Shown: positions 26,498-36,770 of the stretch, in pieces | Layout of the letters: every line of letters starts with the position of its first letter | Numbering within the stretch: the stretch's first letter is position 1 | Source of the DNA: Acidimicrobiales bacterium | GTDB lineage: Bacteria; Actinomycetota; Acidimicrobiia; Acidimicrobiales; UBA8190 | Assembly (NCBI GenBank): GCA_035531755.1 | Contig: DATKSK010000003.1 | Coordinates: forward strand, 62,001-126,000 | DNA: 64,000 nt | Direction: 5' to 3' | The notes under the pieces: generated by a model | What the model was told of the DNA's origin: nothing | The model's input: only the letters and a program-made list of their open reading frames with translations | The model's database searches: none | Program-made: the position numbers and the translations under genes

Positions 26498-26519
26498 CTG
26501 GCCAGCAGTCAGCTGCCAG
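26498..26519 (+). promoter_or_regulatory. Stem-loop in the pnp leader
   Basis: CTGG-C-CAGC and GCTGCCAG form an eight-pair stem with one bulged base and an AGTCA loop, about 135 bases before pnp. It could serve PNPase autocontrol by analogy. The rest of the 265-base gap has no gene. Confidence 0.35.
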
Positions 26520-26652
26520 TCGCCGGTCACCTGCGCCACCTTGCACCACCGTCGACCGCGCACCGCGGCCGGGACGGCGGGCAGCGGCGAGCGGGAGGTG
26601 GTCGACCACTGGGAACTGGCGTGGCGGTGTCCTCGAGCAAACGAGGAGACCC

Positions 26653-29139
<2,487 letters not shown>

Positions 29140-29238
29140 GCCCCGCGGGCGCCGCCCGCGCGACGCCGACGGCCCGGCCGGGGTCATCCCGGCCGGCCGC
29201 GTCGTGAGGGCGCCGGCACCCGGTCGGGGATCGGGCGG

Positions 29239-30471
29239 GTGATCTGCGCCGAGGTGCTCGGGTGCGGCGCGCGGCTCGTGACCGAGCCGATGGCGGAGGC
29301 CCGCTCGGTCACCGTCGGCGTGTGGGTGGGGACGGGGTCGCGCGACGAGGACGCCCCCCGCGCCGGCGCGTCACACTTCCTGGAGCACCTGTTGTTCAAG
29401 GGGACGGCCACCTGGAGCGCGGAGGCCATCGCAGAGTCGGTCGACGAGGTCGGCGGCGATATGAACGCCTTCACGACCAAGGAGTACACGGCCTTCTACA
29501 TCCGCCTGCTGGCCGAGCACCTCCCGCTCGGGCTCGACGTGCTGAGTGCCATCATGACGGCCCCCGCGCTTCGGGCCGAGGACGTCGAGGCCGAGCGCCA
29601 GGTCATCCTGGACGAGATCCTCATGCACGCCGACGAGCCCGCCGACTTCGCCGCCGAGCAGTGCACGGCGGCGATGTTCCCCGAGCATCCGCTCGGCCGC
29701 GAGGTCCTGGGGACCGCCGACAGCGTGGCGTCGCTCGACCGCGCCGAGATCCACCGGTTCTTCGACACCCACTACCGGGCCGGCAACCTCGTGGTGGCGG
29801 CTGCCGGTGACGTCGACCACGCGCACATCGCCGGCGAGGTCGAGCGGCGTTTCGCCGACCGGACCGGCGGGTCCTCGCCCGAGCGCGCCGCCCCGCTCGC
29901 CGCCGGCGAGCCCCTGGCCGTGCACCGCCGCGCCACCGAGCAAGTCCACCTGGTGGTGGGCATGCGCTGCCCCGGTCGACACTCGCCCGAGCGGTGGCCG
30001 CTGGCCGTGCTCAACCACGCCCTCGGCGGCGGGATCTCGAGCCGGCTGTTCCAGGAGGTGCGCGAGCGCCGCGGGCTGGCGTACTCGATCTGGTCGGAAC
30101 GGACGCACTACGACGACGTCGGCACCCTGACGGTGAGCGTCGGCACCGCGCCCGAGCACGCCCGCGAGGTGCTGGCGCTCGTGCACGGTGAGCTCGACCG
30201 CATGGGAGCGGGGGGCATCACGCCCCGCGAGCTGGCGGTGGCCCAGGGCCACCTCCGGGCCGAGACGCTCCTGTCGCTGGAAGACTCGGGCGCGCGCATG
30301 AGCCGCATCGGGGCCAGCCTGTTGCTGCACGGGCGGGTGATGGAGGTCGACGAGGTGCTGGCCAAGGTGGAGGCCGTCACCGTGGACGACGTGGCGGCGG
30401 TGGCCGCCGACCTGGCGGGGGAGGCCCGGACGCTGTCGGTCGTGGGCCCCTTCGACCCCGACGGGTCCTGA
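29239..30471 (+). CDS. M16 family zinc metallopeptidase
   Basis: 410 residues from GTG 29239. The inverted zinc motif HxxEH is present as HFLEHLLFKG near residue 46, with the downstream glutamate in the EVGGDMNAFTTKEYT region about 75 residues later. The two-domain M16B arrangement is complete, including RERRGLAYSIWSE. Its position directly after pnp matches the pepR gene of other Actinobacteria, with which it shares length. Substrates of this class are short or unfolded peptides; none can be named here. Shine-Dalgarno sequence is weak. Confidence 0.92.
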   Translation: MICAEVLGCGARLVTEPMAEARSVTVGVWVGTGSRDEDAPRAGASHFLEHLLFKGTATWSAEAIAESVDEVGGDMNAFTTKEYTAFYIRLLAEHLPLGLDVLSAIMTAPALRAEDVEAERQVILDEILMHADEPADFAAEQCTAAMFPEHPLGREVLGTADSVASLDRAEIHRFFDTHYRAGNLVVAAAGDVDHAHIAGEVERRFADRTGGSSPERAAPLAAGEPLAVHRRATEQVHLVVGMRCPGRHSPERWPLAVLNHALGGGISSRLFQEVRERRGLAYSIWSERTHYDDVGTLTVSVGTAPEHAREVLALVHGELDRMGAGGITPRELAVAQGHLRAETLLSLEDSGARMSRIGASLLLHGRVMEVDEVLAKVEAVTVDDVAAVAADLAGEARTLSVVGPFDPDGS

Positions 30472-30538
30472 CCCCGTCGGCTCTGCGGCTTTCGCCACCC
30501 CTGTCGGCTTCGCCGGCACCGTCGTCGGTGCGTCGGGT

Positions 30539-30586
30539 CGCCGTCCCGGCGCGTCGCCGTCCCGGCGCGTCGCCGTCCCGGCGCGT
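30539..30586. repeat. Three 16-bp tandem repeats before dapB
   Basis: Three identical contiguous copies of cgccgtcccggcgcgt in the 149-base gap between the M16 peptidase and dapB. Not coding; the unit is not a multiple of three. Function unknown. Confidence 0.9.
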
Positions 30587-30607
30587 CGACAGGTGATCCA
30601 CCGCCGG

Positions 30608-30613
30608 TAGGGT
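30608..30613 (+). promoter_or_regulatory. Leaderless-type -10 for dapB
   Basis: TAGGGT ends seven bases before the ATG at 30621, with no Shine-Dalgarno sequence between them. Confidence 0.6.
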
Positions 30614-30620
30614 TGGCCCG

Positions 30621-31430
30621 ATGGTGCGCGTGGGTGTGCTCGGCGCAGGGGGGCGCATGGGGCGCGAGGTGTGCCACGCCATCACCGACGACCCCGAACT
30701 GGAGCTGGTGGCGGCCGTCGACCCCCGACTGGCCGGCATCGACCTGCGTCAGGTGACCGGGGTCGACGTCGGGGGCCTCCAGGTGGCGAGCGGCGTGGAG
30801 GCCCTCGAGCGGGCCGGTGCCCAGGTGGCCGTCGACTTCACCGTGGCCGACGCCGCGGTCGGGCACATGCGCTGGTGCGCGGCGAACGGCGTCCACGCCG
30901 TGGTGGGGACCACCGGCATCGGCGAGCAGGTGCTCGGCGAGCTCCGGGCGGCGTTCGAGGGCTCGAGCGCCAACTGCGTGGTCGCCGCCAACTTCGCCAT
31001 CGGGGCGGTCCTCATGATGCGGTTCGCCGAGCTGGCGGCGCCGTTCATGGACGGGGCCGAGATCGTGGAGCTCCACCACGACGGCAAGCTCGACGCGCCG
31101 TCCGGCACCGCCCTGCACACCGCCGAACGGGTGGCCGACGCACGCGAGGCCGCCGGTGCGGCCCCGTGGCCGGGGGACCGCACCAAGTCGGAGGTGGTGG
31201 CCGGGGCACGCGGCGGGGAGGGCCCCGGTGGGGTGCGCATCCACTCCATCCGCCTGCCGGGTCTGGTGGCCCACCAGGAAGTGATCCTGAGCGCCGTCGG
31301 GCAGAGCCTCACCATCCGGCACGACGCCTACGACCGCTCCTCGTTCATGCCGGGGATGGTCCTGGCGGTCAAGGCCGTGGCCGGCCGGCCGGGCCTCACC
31401 GTCGGGCTCGACACCCTCCTCGGATTCTGA
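30621..31430 (+). CDS. dapB: 4-hydroxy-tetrahydrodipicolinate reductase
   Basis: 269 residues. N-terminal Rossmann domain with VGVLGAGGRMGREV, then VDFTVADAA and VVGTTGIGEQ; the substrate domain has the catalytic EIVELHHDGKLDAPSGTA signature and the H-S-I-R-L-P-G segment. It reduces the DapA product with NAD(P)H toward diaminopimelate and lysine. Likely leaderless. dapA lies 2.6 kb downstream, separated by a TetR/TetR/diiron module. Confidence 0.97.
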   Translation: MVRVGVLGAGGRMGREVCHAITDDPELELVAAVDPRLAGIDLRQVTGVDVGGLQVASGVEALERAGAQVAVDFTVADAAVGHMRWCAANGVHAVVGTTGIGEQVLGELRAAFEGSSANCVVAANFAIGAVLMMRFAELAAPFMDGAEIVELHHDGKLDAPSGTALHTAERVADAREAAGAAPWPGDRTKSEVVAGARGGEGPGGVRIHSIRLPGLVAHQEVILSAVGQSLTIRHDAYDRSSFMPGMVLAVKAVAGRPGLTVGLDTLLGF

Positions 31431-31441
31431 GGGTACGGCGG

Positions 31442-31447
31442 TAGCCT
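31442..31447 (+). promoter_or_regulatory. Leaderless-type -10 for the first TetR gene
   Basis: TAGCCT ends six bases before GTG 31454. The gap from dapB is only 23 bases, so the element lies almost at the dapB stop. Confidence 0.55.
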
Positions 31448-31453
31448 GGGCCG

Positions 31454-32035
31454 GTGGACGGGCCCCGCCAACGCATCCTCGAGGCCACCTACGCATGCGT
31501 GGCGCGCTGGGGCCTCGCCAAGACGACGGTGGAGGACGCCGCGCGCGAGGCCGGGCTGTCGCGGGCGACGGTGTACCGGTACTTCCCCGGCGGCCGTGAC
31601 GAGCTCGTCGACGCCGTGGTGTCGTGGCAGTACCTCCTCTTCTTCGGTCGCCTCTACGAGGAGGTGCACGGCGCCACCTCGCTCGAGGAGGTGCTCGAGC
31701 GAGGCCTCGTCTTCGCCCGGCGGTCGCTGCTCGCGCACGAGGTGCTCCAGAAGGTGCTCGAGACCGAGCCCGACGTCCTGATGCCCAAGCTCACCGTGGA
31801 GTCCAACCGGACGGTGGGGCTGATCAGCGGGTTCCTCGTCCCCTACCTGCACGAGCACGGCATGGCCGACGGCGTGGACGCCCACGCGGCCGCCGACTTC
31901 GTGGCCCGCATGATCCTGTCCTACATCTCGTCGCCCGGTCACTGGGACCTGGCGGACCCCGAGCAGGTGTCGGCCCTGGTGCGCGGTGAATTGCTCGCCG
32001 GCGTCGTGGCGGAGCCGAAGCCCGTCGCCGGCTGA
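31454..32035 (+). CDS. TetR family transcriptional regulator
   Basis: 193 residues. Helix-turn-helix at about 22-44 with TTVEDAAREAGLSRATVYRYF, followed by a PGGRDEL segment where most TetR proteins have G-S-K. The remaining all-helical ligand/dimer domain is not family-specific. It is a close relative of the next gene (shared ATVYR-x-FPGG-x-D), so the pair probably arose by tandem duplication. Target and ligand are unknown; the neighbouring diiron protein is the likely target by proximity. Confidence 0.9.
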   Translation: MDGPRQRILEATYACVARWGLAKTTVEDAAREAGLSRATVYRYFPGGRDELVDAVVSWQYLLFFGRLYEEVHGATSLEEVLERGLVFARRSLLAHEVLQKVLETEPDVLMPKLTVESNRTVGLISGFLVPYLHEHGMADGVDAHAAADFVARMILSYISSPGHWDLADPEQVSALVRGELLAGVVAEPKPVAG

Positions 32036-32072
32036 CCATCCCGCCGGCGGTGCCCGCCAGGCACGGGGGGCA

Positions 32073-32103
32073 TTGACAATGAGACACGCCGGGCCATATT
32101 GTC
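32073..32103 (+). promoter_or_regulatory. Promoter and probable TetR operator for the second TetR/diiron operon
   Basis: TTGACA (32073-32078), 18 bases, and TATTGT (32097-32102) form a strong promoter, with the GTG start six bases later. The inverted repeat GACAAT (32075-32080) and ATTGTC (32098-32103), 17 bases apart, overlaps both elements. GAGAC (32081-32085) and GTCTC (32101-32105) form a second offset pair. This is the layout expected for autorepression. Confidence 0.65.
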
Positions 32104-32108
32104 TCGTC

Positions 32109-32837
32109 GTGGGCGTGCCGCGGCTCGAGTTGGTGCATGGGACGAGCCGCGCCGTCGCCGCCCCCGCCCCGCCCCCGCCGCCCGCCCGCGTGCGTGTCAT
32201 CGACGGCGCCCTGGCGTGCATCGCCCGCCAGGGCGTGGCCAAGACCACCCTCGACGACGTGGCCCGGCAGGCCGGGTGCAGCCGGGCCACCGTCTACCGG
32301 GTGTTCCCCGGCGGCAAGGACGCCGTGCTCGGCGCCGTCGTCGACACCGAGGTGGCGCGTTTCTTCAGTGCGCTGGCGGTGCGCATGGGTGCGGCCACCG
32401 ACCTCGAGGACGTGCTGGTGGCCGGGATGACCGAGGCCGCCGCCCGGATCACGGCGCACCCCGCTCTCGACCATCTCCTCCGGCACGAGCCGGAGCTCGT
32501 CCTGTCGCAGCTCGCATTCGCCCGCATGGACGACGTGCTCGCCGTCACCTGCGCGTTCACGACACCGTTCCTCGGTCGCTGGCTCGACCAGGGAGAGACC
32601 CGTCGTGTGGCCGAATGGGCGGCGCGCATCGTGGTGTCGTACCTGCTGTGCCCGGCCGACGGCGTCGACCTCACCGACACCGGGCAGGTCCGCCGCCTGG
32701 TTCGCACCTTCGTGTTGCCCGGCATCCGGGCACTGTCGCCGCGCGCCTTCGAGAGCGCGCCGGCGGGCGAGGCCCATCGGTCCGTCCACCGGTCCGTCCA
32801 CCGATCCGAATCCAGCAGCAAGGGGGAAGCGTCATGA
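32109..32837 (+). CDS. TetR family transcriptional regulator, operon with diiron protein
   Basis: 242 residues from GTG 32109. A Pro/Ala-rich N-terminus (1-33) precedes the DNA-binding domain with TTLDDVARQAGCSRATVYRVFPGG at about 48-71. The C-terminal ligand domain ends in a Ser/His/Arg-rich tail containing an exact HRSV repeat. The stop overlaps the diiron gene start as ATGA, so the two are co-translated, and the promoter carries an inverted repeat. The natural model is a repressor of its own operon responding to a substrate or product of the diiron protein. Confidence 0.9.
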   Translation: MGVPRLELVHGTSRAVAAPAPPPPPARVRVIDGALACIARQGVAKTTLDDVARQAGCSRATVYRVFPGGKDAVLGAVVDTEVARFFSALAVRMGAATDLEDVLVAGMTEAAARITAHPALDHLLRHEPELVLSQLAFARMDDVLAVTCAFTTPFLGRWLDQGETRRVAEWAARIVVSYLLCPADGVDLTDTGQVRRLVRTFVLPGIRALSPRAFESAPAGEAHRSVHRSVHRSESSSKGEAS

Positions 32838-33967
32838 CGCAGGAGATGCGCGACACGGCCGACATCATCGGACGCGACGACATCAACGATCTCGAGGCGA
32901 TCCTCTCGGTCGTGAACACCGATGCCGACGAGGCGATGCACGGCGTGCACTCGGTGTACGACACCATCTTCACCTGGGACTACGAGAAGGGTCAGCGGCC
33001 CAAGCTCGAGAAGCTCTACGAGAAGGCCAAGCGGGCGCAGTGGAACGGCCAGACGGACCTCCCCTGGGAGACAGACGTCGACCAGGAGGCCCTGGTGGTG
33101 GCCAACGCCGCGGCCAACGGCGGGTTCGGCGAAGGCTTCGACGTGTCGGGGACCTCGCTGGCGCGGTGGGGCGAGCGTGAATGGATCCAGTTCGGCGTGG
33201 AGAGCCAGAACTGGACGCTGTCGCAGTTCATGCACGGCGAGCAGGGCGCGCTGGTGTGCACCGCCAAGATCGTGGAGTCGGTTCCCTGGATCGACGCCAA
33301 GTACTACGCCGCGACCCAGGTCATGGACGAAGCGCGCCACGTCGAGGTGTTCGCCAAGTACCTCGACGACAAGCTGTCGGGCCACTACCCGATCAACGCC
33401 CACCTGCGGATGCTGCTCGACGACATCATCGCCGACAGCCGGTGGGACATGACCTACCTCGGCATGCAGATCATGGTCGAGGGCCTCGCTCTGGCGGCGT
33501 TCGGCTTCATGCACCAGATGACGACCGAGCCGCTGCTCAAGCAGCTGCTGCGCTACGTCATGTCGGACGAGTCGCGCCATGTCGCCTTCGGGGTGCTGAG
33601 CCTCCAGGAGTACTACCAGCAGCTGAGCGCGGCCGAGATCCGCGAGCGCCAGGAGTTCGCCTTCGAGGCGGCCGTCCGGATGCGCGACCGCTTCCTCCAG
33701 CAAGAGGTCTGGAACCGCATGGGTGTCAACCCCAAGGAGATCGTCCCGCTGCTGATGCAGGTCCCCGAACGCCAGGTCTTCCAGTCGCTGCTGTTCTCCA
33801 AGATCGTGCCGAACTGCAAGAAGCTGGGCCTGCTCGACGCTGCCGACGGCTGGCTGCGCGAGCGCTTCACCGAGCTGGGCGTCATCGCCTTCGAGGACTG
33901 GGCCGACACGGGTGAGGAGTACGACAGCCTGCAGGCCACCCCCGCCACCGACGCCGTCGCCTCGTAG
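32834..33967 (+). CDS. Ferritin-like diiron protein, possible oxygenase
   Basis: 377 residues with GGGGGAAG before the ATG. Two diiron half-sites are intact and evenly spaced: E136 with E166/H169 (DEARH) and E216 with E246/H249 (DESRH), each E-x29-E-x2-H. This is the ferritin-like/R2-like carboxylate diiron pattern used by oxygenases and N-oxygenases as well as oxidases. The surrounding sequence is well conserved in style but I cannot assign a substrate. The protein is soluble with no signal peptide. Placement behind a TetR regulator suggests inducible oxidation of a small, perhaps lipid-like molecule; that is inference. Confidence 0.82.
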   Translation: MTQEMRDTADIIGRDDINDLEAILSVVNTDADEAMHGVHSVYDTIFTWDYEKGQRPKLEKLYEKAKRAQWNGQTDLPWETDVDQEALVVANAAANGGFGEGFDVSGTSLARWGEREWIQFGVESQNWTLSQFMHGEQGALVCTAKIVESVPWIDAKYYAATQVMDEARHVEVFAKYLDDKLSGHYPINAHLRMLLDDIIADSRWDMTYLGMQIMVEGLALAAFGFMHQMTTEPLLKQLLRYVMSDESRHVAFGVLSLQEYYQQLSAAEIRERQEFAFEAAVRMRDRFLQQEVWNRMGVNPKEIVPLLMQVPERQVFQSLLFSKIVPNCKKLGLLDAADGWLRERFTELGVIAFEDWADTGEEYDSLQATPATDAVAS

Positions 33968-34006
33968 CCTCCCGGCGGGGGCGCCGGGCGCCGGGCCGGG
34001 GCGAGA

Positions 34007-34012
34007 TAGCCT
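34007..34012 (+). promoter_or_regulatory. Leaderless-type -10 for dapA
   Basis: TAGCCT ends six bases before the ATG at 34019, 40 bases beyond the diiron gene stop. Confidence 0.6.
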
Positions 34013-34018
34013 GACCCC

Positions 34019-34963
34019 ATGATCTCGTCCGCCGGGGCCGGCCGTTTCGGAGCGGTGGTGACCGCCATGGTCACCCCGTTCGACGACGCCGGCATCCTGG
34101 ACGTCGACGGCGCCGTCACCCTGGCGCGCTGGCTGACCGCCCACGGCAGCGACGGGCTGGTGGTGGCGGGCACGACCGGCGAGGGGCCGGTGCTCTCCGA
34201 CGCCGAGCTGGGGGAGTTGTGGCGTGCCGTGTCCGAGGCCGTCACCGTCCCGGTGATCGCCGGCACGGGCTCCAACGACACCCGACACTCCATCGAGTGC
34301 ACGAAGCTGGCCGCGGACGCCGGCGCGGCCGCAGCCCTGGTCGTCACCCCGTACTACTCGCGCCCGTCGCAGGCCGGCCTGGCGGCGCACTTCGCGGCGG
34401 TGGCGTCGGCGACCGCCCTGCCGGTGTTGCTCTACGACATCCCGGTGCGCGCCGGCCGCAAGATCGCCCACGACACCATGGTGCACCTGGCGCGCGACGT
34501 GCCCACCATCGTCGGCGTGAAGGACGCCGCGGGTGACCCGGCGGCGTCGGCCCGTGTGGTCGCCGAGACGCCCGACGGCTTCGAGCTCTACAGCGGCGAC
34601 GACGCGCTGACGCTCCCGCTCCTGGCGGTCGGCGCCGTGGGCGTCGTGAGCGTGGCGTCGCATTGGGCCGGGAGCGAGATGGGGGACGTGGTGGCGGCCT
34701 TCGCCAAGGGGGACGCCGACGGCGCCCGCATGGCGAATGCGGCGTTGTTCGAATCCTACGACTTCGAGTCGAGCGAGGCCTTCCCGAACCCGCTGCCGGC
34801 GAAGGCCGCCTGCCGCGTGCTCGGGCTGCCGGTCGGCCAGTGCCGGCTGCCACTCGGCGTCGCACCGCCCGAGCTCGAGGAGCGGGCGCGTGGCGTGCTG
34901 CGCCGTCTCGGGCGGGACGTGCGCACCGCTGCCGGTGCGAGCGTTGGCGGCTCTGTTGGCTGA
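34019..34963 (+). CDS. dapA: 4-hydroxy-tetrahydrodipicolinate synthase
   Basis: 314 residues, a (beta/alpha)8 aldolase. Seen are VTPFDDAGILD, the GTTGEGPVLS signature, the tyrosine region VVTPYYSRPSQAGL and the Schiff-base lysine in IVGVKDAAGD. It condenses pyruvate with aspartate semialdehyde, the entry step to diaminopimelate and lysine. The following RNase J gene overlaps its 3' end, an adjacency also found in mycobacteria. Motifs and length are normal. Confidence 0.97.
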   Translation: MISSAGAGRFGAVVTAMVTPFDDAGILDVDGAVTLARWLTAHGSDGLVVAGTTGEGPVLSDAELGELWRAVSEAVTVPVIAGTGSNDTRHSIECTKLAADAGAAAALVVTPYYSRPSQAGLAAHFAAVASATALPVLLYDIPVRAGRKIAHDTMVHLARDVPTIVGVKDAAGDPAASARVVAETPDGFELYSGDDALTLPLLAVGAVGVVSVASHWAGSEMGDVVAAFAKGDADGARMANAALFESYDFESSEAFPNPLPAKAACRVLGLPVGQCRLPLGVAPPELEERARGVLRRLGRDVRTAAGASVGGSVG

Positions 34964-36617
34964 CCCGGTCCGCATCACCTTTCTCGGCGGCCTGGGGGAG
35001 ATCGGTCGCAACTGCGCGTGCATCGAGTCGGGCGGTCGCATCGTCGTCCTCGACTGCGGCGTCATGTTCCCGGAGCCCGACATGCCCGGGATCGACCTCG
35101 TCCTCCCCGACCTGTCCTACCTGCGCGACCATGCCGACGCCGTGGAGGCGGTGGTGCTCACCCACGGGCACGAGGACCACACCGGCGGCCTCGCCTTCTT
35201 GCTGCGGGACCTGTCGGTCCCCGTCTACGGATCGGCGCTGACGCTGGGCTTGGCCCGCAACCGGGTGGAAGAGGCGGGCCTCGAGGACCGGGCGACCTTC
35301 ATCGAGGTCACCGACGGTTCGCGCCTGGCCATCGGCCCTTTCGAGGTGGAGTTCATCCCCGTGACGCACTCCGTGCCCCACGGCTTCGCCACTGCGTTCC
35401 ACACCCCGCAGGGGGTCATCCTGCACTCGGGTGACTTCAAGATCGACCTGACGCCCGTGGACGGACGGCTCACGGACCTGGCGCGCATCGGCGCGCTGGC
35501 CGAGGGCCCCGGCGTGCGGCTGCTGCTGTCGGACTCCACCAACGCCGAGGAGCCCGGGTTCACCGAGACCGAGACAGCGGTGGGTGCCACCCTGCTGCGG
35601 CTGTTCCAGGCGCACGCCGGCCAGCGCCTGGTGGTGACGTGCTTCGCCAGCCACATCCACCGAGTGCAGCAGGTCATCGAGGCCGCCATCGCCACCGGGC
35701 GCAAGGTGGCCACCCTGGGCCGCTCCATGGCCAAGAACGTGGAGCTGGCCCGCCGGCTCGGCATCCTCGACATCCCCGCCGAGGCCTTCGTCGACGTCCA
35801 GCGCGTCGACGACATGGACCCGGGGAGCGTGTGCGTGGTGTCGACGGGCTCCCAGGGCGAGCCACTCTCCGCCCTCGCCCTCATGGCCGCCGGTGAGAGC
35901 AAGTGGTTGAAGCTGCGCGACGGCGACGTCGTGGTCATCAGCGCGCACCCGATCCCCGGCAACGAGTGGGCGGTCGGTCGGGTGATCGACGGCCTGCACC
36001 GTCGCGGCGCCGAGGTGATCCATACCGGCGTGGAGCCCGTGCACGTGAGCGGCCACGCCCGCCAGGGCGAGCTCAAGATCCTGTTGTCGGTGGCCAAGCC
36101 CGAATGGTTCATCCCCGTGCACGGCGAGTACCGGCACCTGGTGAACCACGTCCGGCTGGCGACGCGTATGGGCGTCGACGAGGACAAGGCCCTGTTGTGC
36201 GAGGACGGCGACTCGGTGGTGCTCGGCGACAAGGGCCTGCGCCGGGGTGACTCGGTACCGGCCGGCTTCCTCTACGTCGACGGGACCGTGGGCGACGTGG
36301 GCCACGGGGTCCTGCGCGATCGCCGGCTGCTCGCCGAGGAAGGTGTGGTCGTGGTGGTCGCCACCGTCGACCCGCACGCCGGCGAGGTCGTGGGCGCCCC
36401 CGAGATCATCACGCGGGGCTGGGTGCACGCCCCCGAGGCCGAGGAGCTGCTCGGCGAGGCGAGCGACGTGGTGCGCTCCGCCCTCGAGCAGGCGTTGGCC
36501 GACGGCGCCACCGACCACGAGATCCTCCGTCGGGCCGCCCGGCGGGCGCTGGGCAAGCTCGTGGGGGAGCGGACCCGGCGCCGCCCCATGATCGTCCCCG
36601 TCGTCGTCACCGTCTGA
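34935..36617 (+). CDS. rnj: Ribonuclease J
   Basis: About 560 residues from GTG 34935, overlapping dapA by 29 bases; TTG 34956 would shorten the overlap to eight. Metallo-beta-lactamase/beta-CASP enzyme: GGLGEIGRNC at the start, HGHEDHTGG zinc motif near residue 78, SGDFKID, CFASHIHR, and HVSGHA with PVHGEYRHL later. A C-terminal domain follows at about 455-560. RNase J has 5'-exonuclease and endonuclease activity in mRNA decay and rRNA maturation. Neighbour dapA is the usual actinobacterial partner. Confidence 0.95.
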   Translation: MRALAALLADPVRITFLGGLGEIGRNCACIESGGRIVVLDCGVMFPEPDMPGIDLVLPDLSYLRDHADAVEAVVLTHGHEDHTGGLAFLLRDLSVPVYGSALTLGLARNRVEEAGLEDRATFIEVTDGSRLAIGPFEVEFIPVTHSVPHGFATAFHTPQGVILHSGDFKIDLTPVDGRLTDLARIGALAEGPGVRLLLSDSTNAEEPGFTETETAVGATLLRLFQAHAGQRLVVTCFASHIHRVQQVIEAAIATGRKVATLGRSMAKNVELARRLGILDIPAEAFVDVQRVDDMDPGSVCVVSTGSQGEPLSALALMAAGESKWLKLRDGDVVVISAHPIPGNEWAVGRVIDGLHRRGAEVIHTGVEPVHVSGHARQGELKILLSVAKPEWFIPVHGEYRHLVNHVRLATRMGVDEDKALLCEDGDSVVLGDKGLRRGDSVPAGFLYVDGTVGDVGHGVLRDRRLLAEEGVVVVVATVDPHAGEVVGAPEIITRGWVHAPEAEELLGEASDVVRSALEQALADGATDHEILRRAARRALGKLVGERTRRRPMIVPVVVTV

Positions 36618-36754
36618 GAACAGCCGGCCCACCCGGTCCGGCCGGGCCCGTCGTGCCGGCCGCCCCGCCCCGCCCCACCACCTCGTTCCGCCCCGCTGCT
36701 TCGGAACCCGGCCGCAGGCCGGCGACGGTCCTCGGGCGGGCCTGGGGCGGCTGT

Positions 36755-36760
36755 TAGCGT
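36755..36760 (+). promoter_or_regulatory. Candidate -10 for ftsK
   Basis: TAGCGT ends ten bases before GTG 36771, or seven before an ATT codon at 36768 in the same frame. At most a few leader bases are expected. The 153-base gap holds nothing else visible. Confidence 0.5.
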
Positions 36761-36770
36761 TGGGGTCATT

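Noticed and set aside
30539-30586. Short identical repeats resembling a CRISPR fragment
   Set aside because: The copies are contiguous with no spacers and no cas gene is near. It is a simple tandem repeat.
30472-30620. Lysine riboswitch or other leader before the dap genes
   Set aside because: The dap genes here appear leaderless or coupled, and I see no conserved riboswitch core before dapB, dapA or dapD.
31454-33967. TetR/diiron module as a recent horizontal insertion
   Set aside because: No flanking repeats, integrase, tRNA or visible change in base composition or codon style. Its position is unusual but transfer cannot be claimed.
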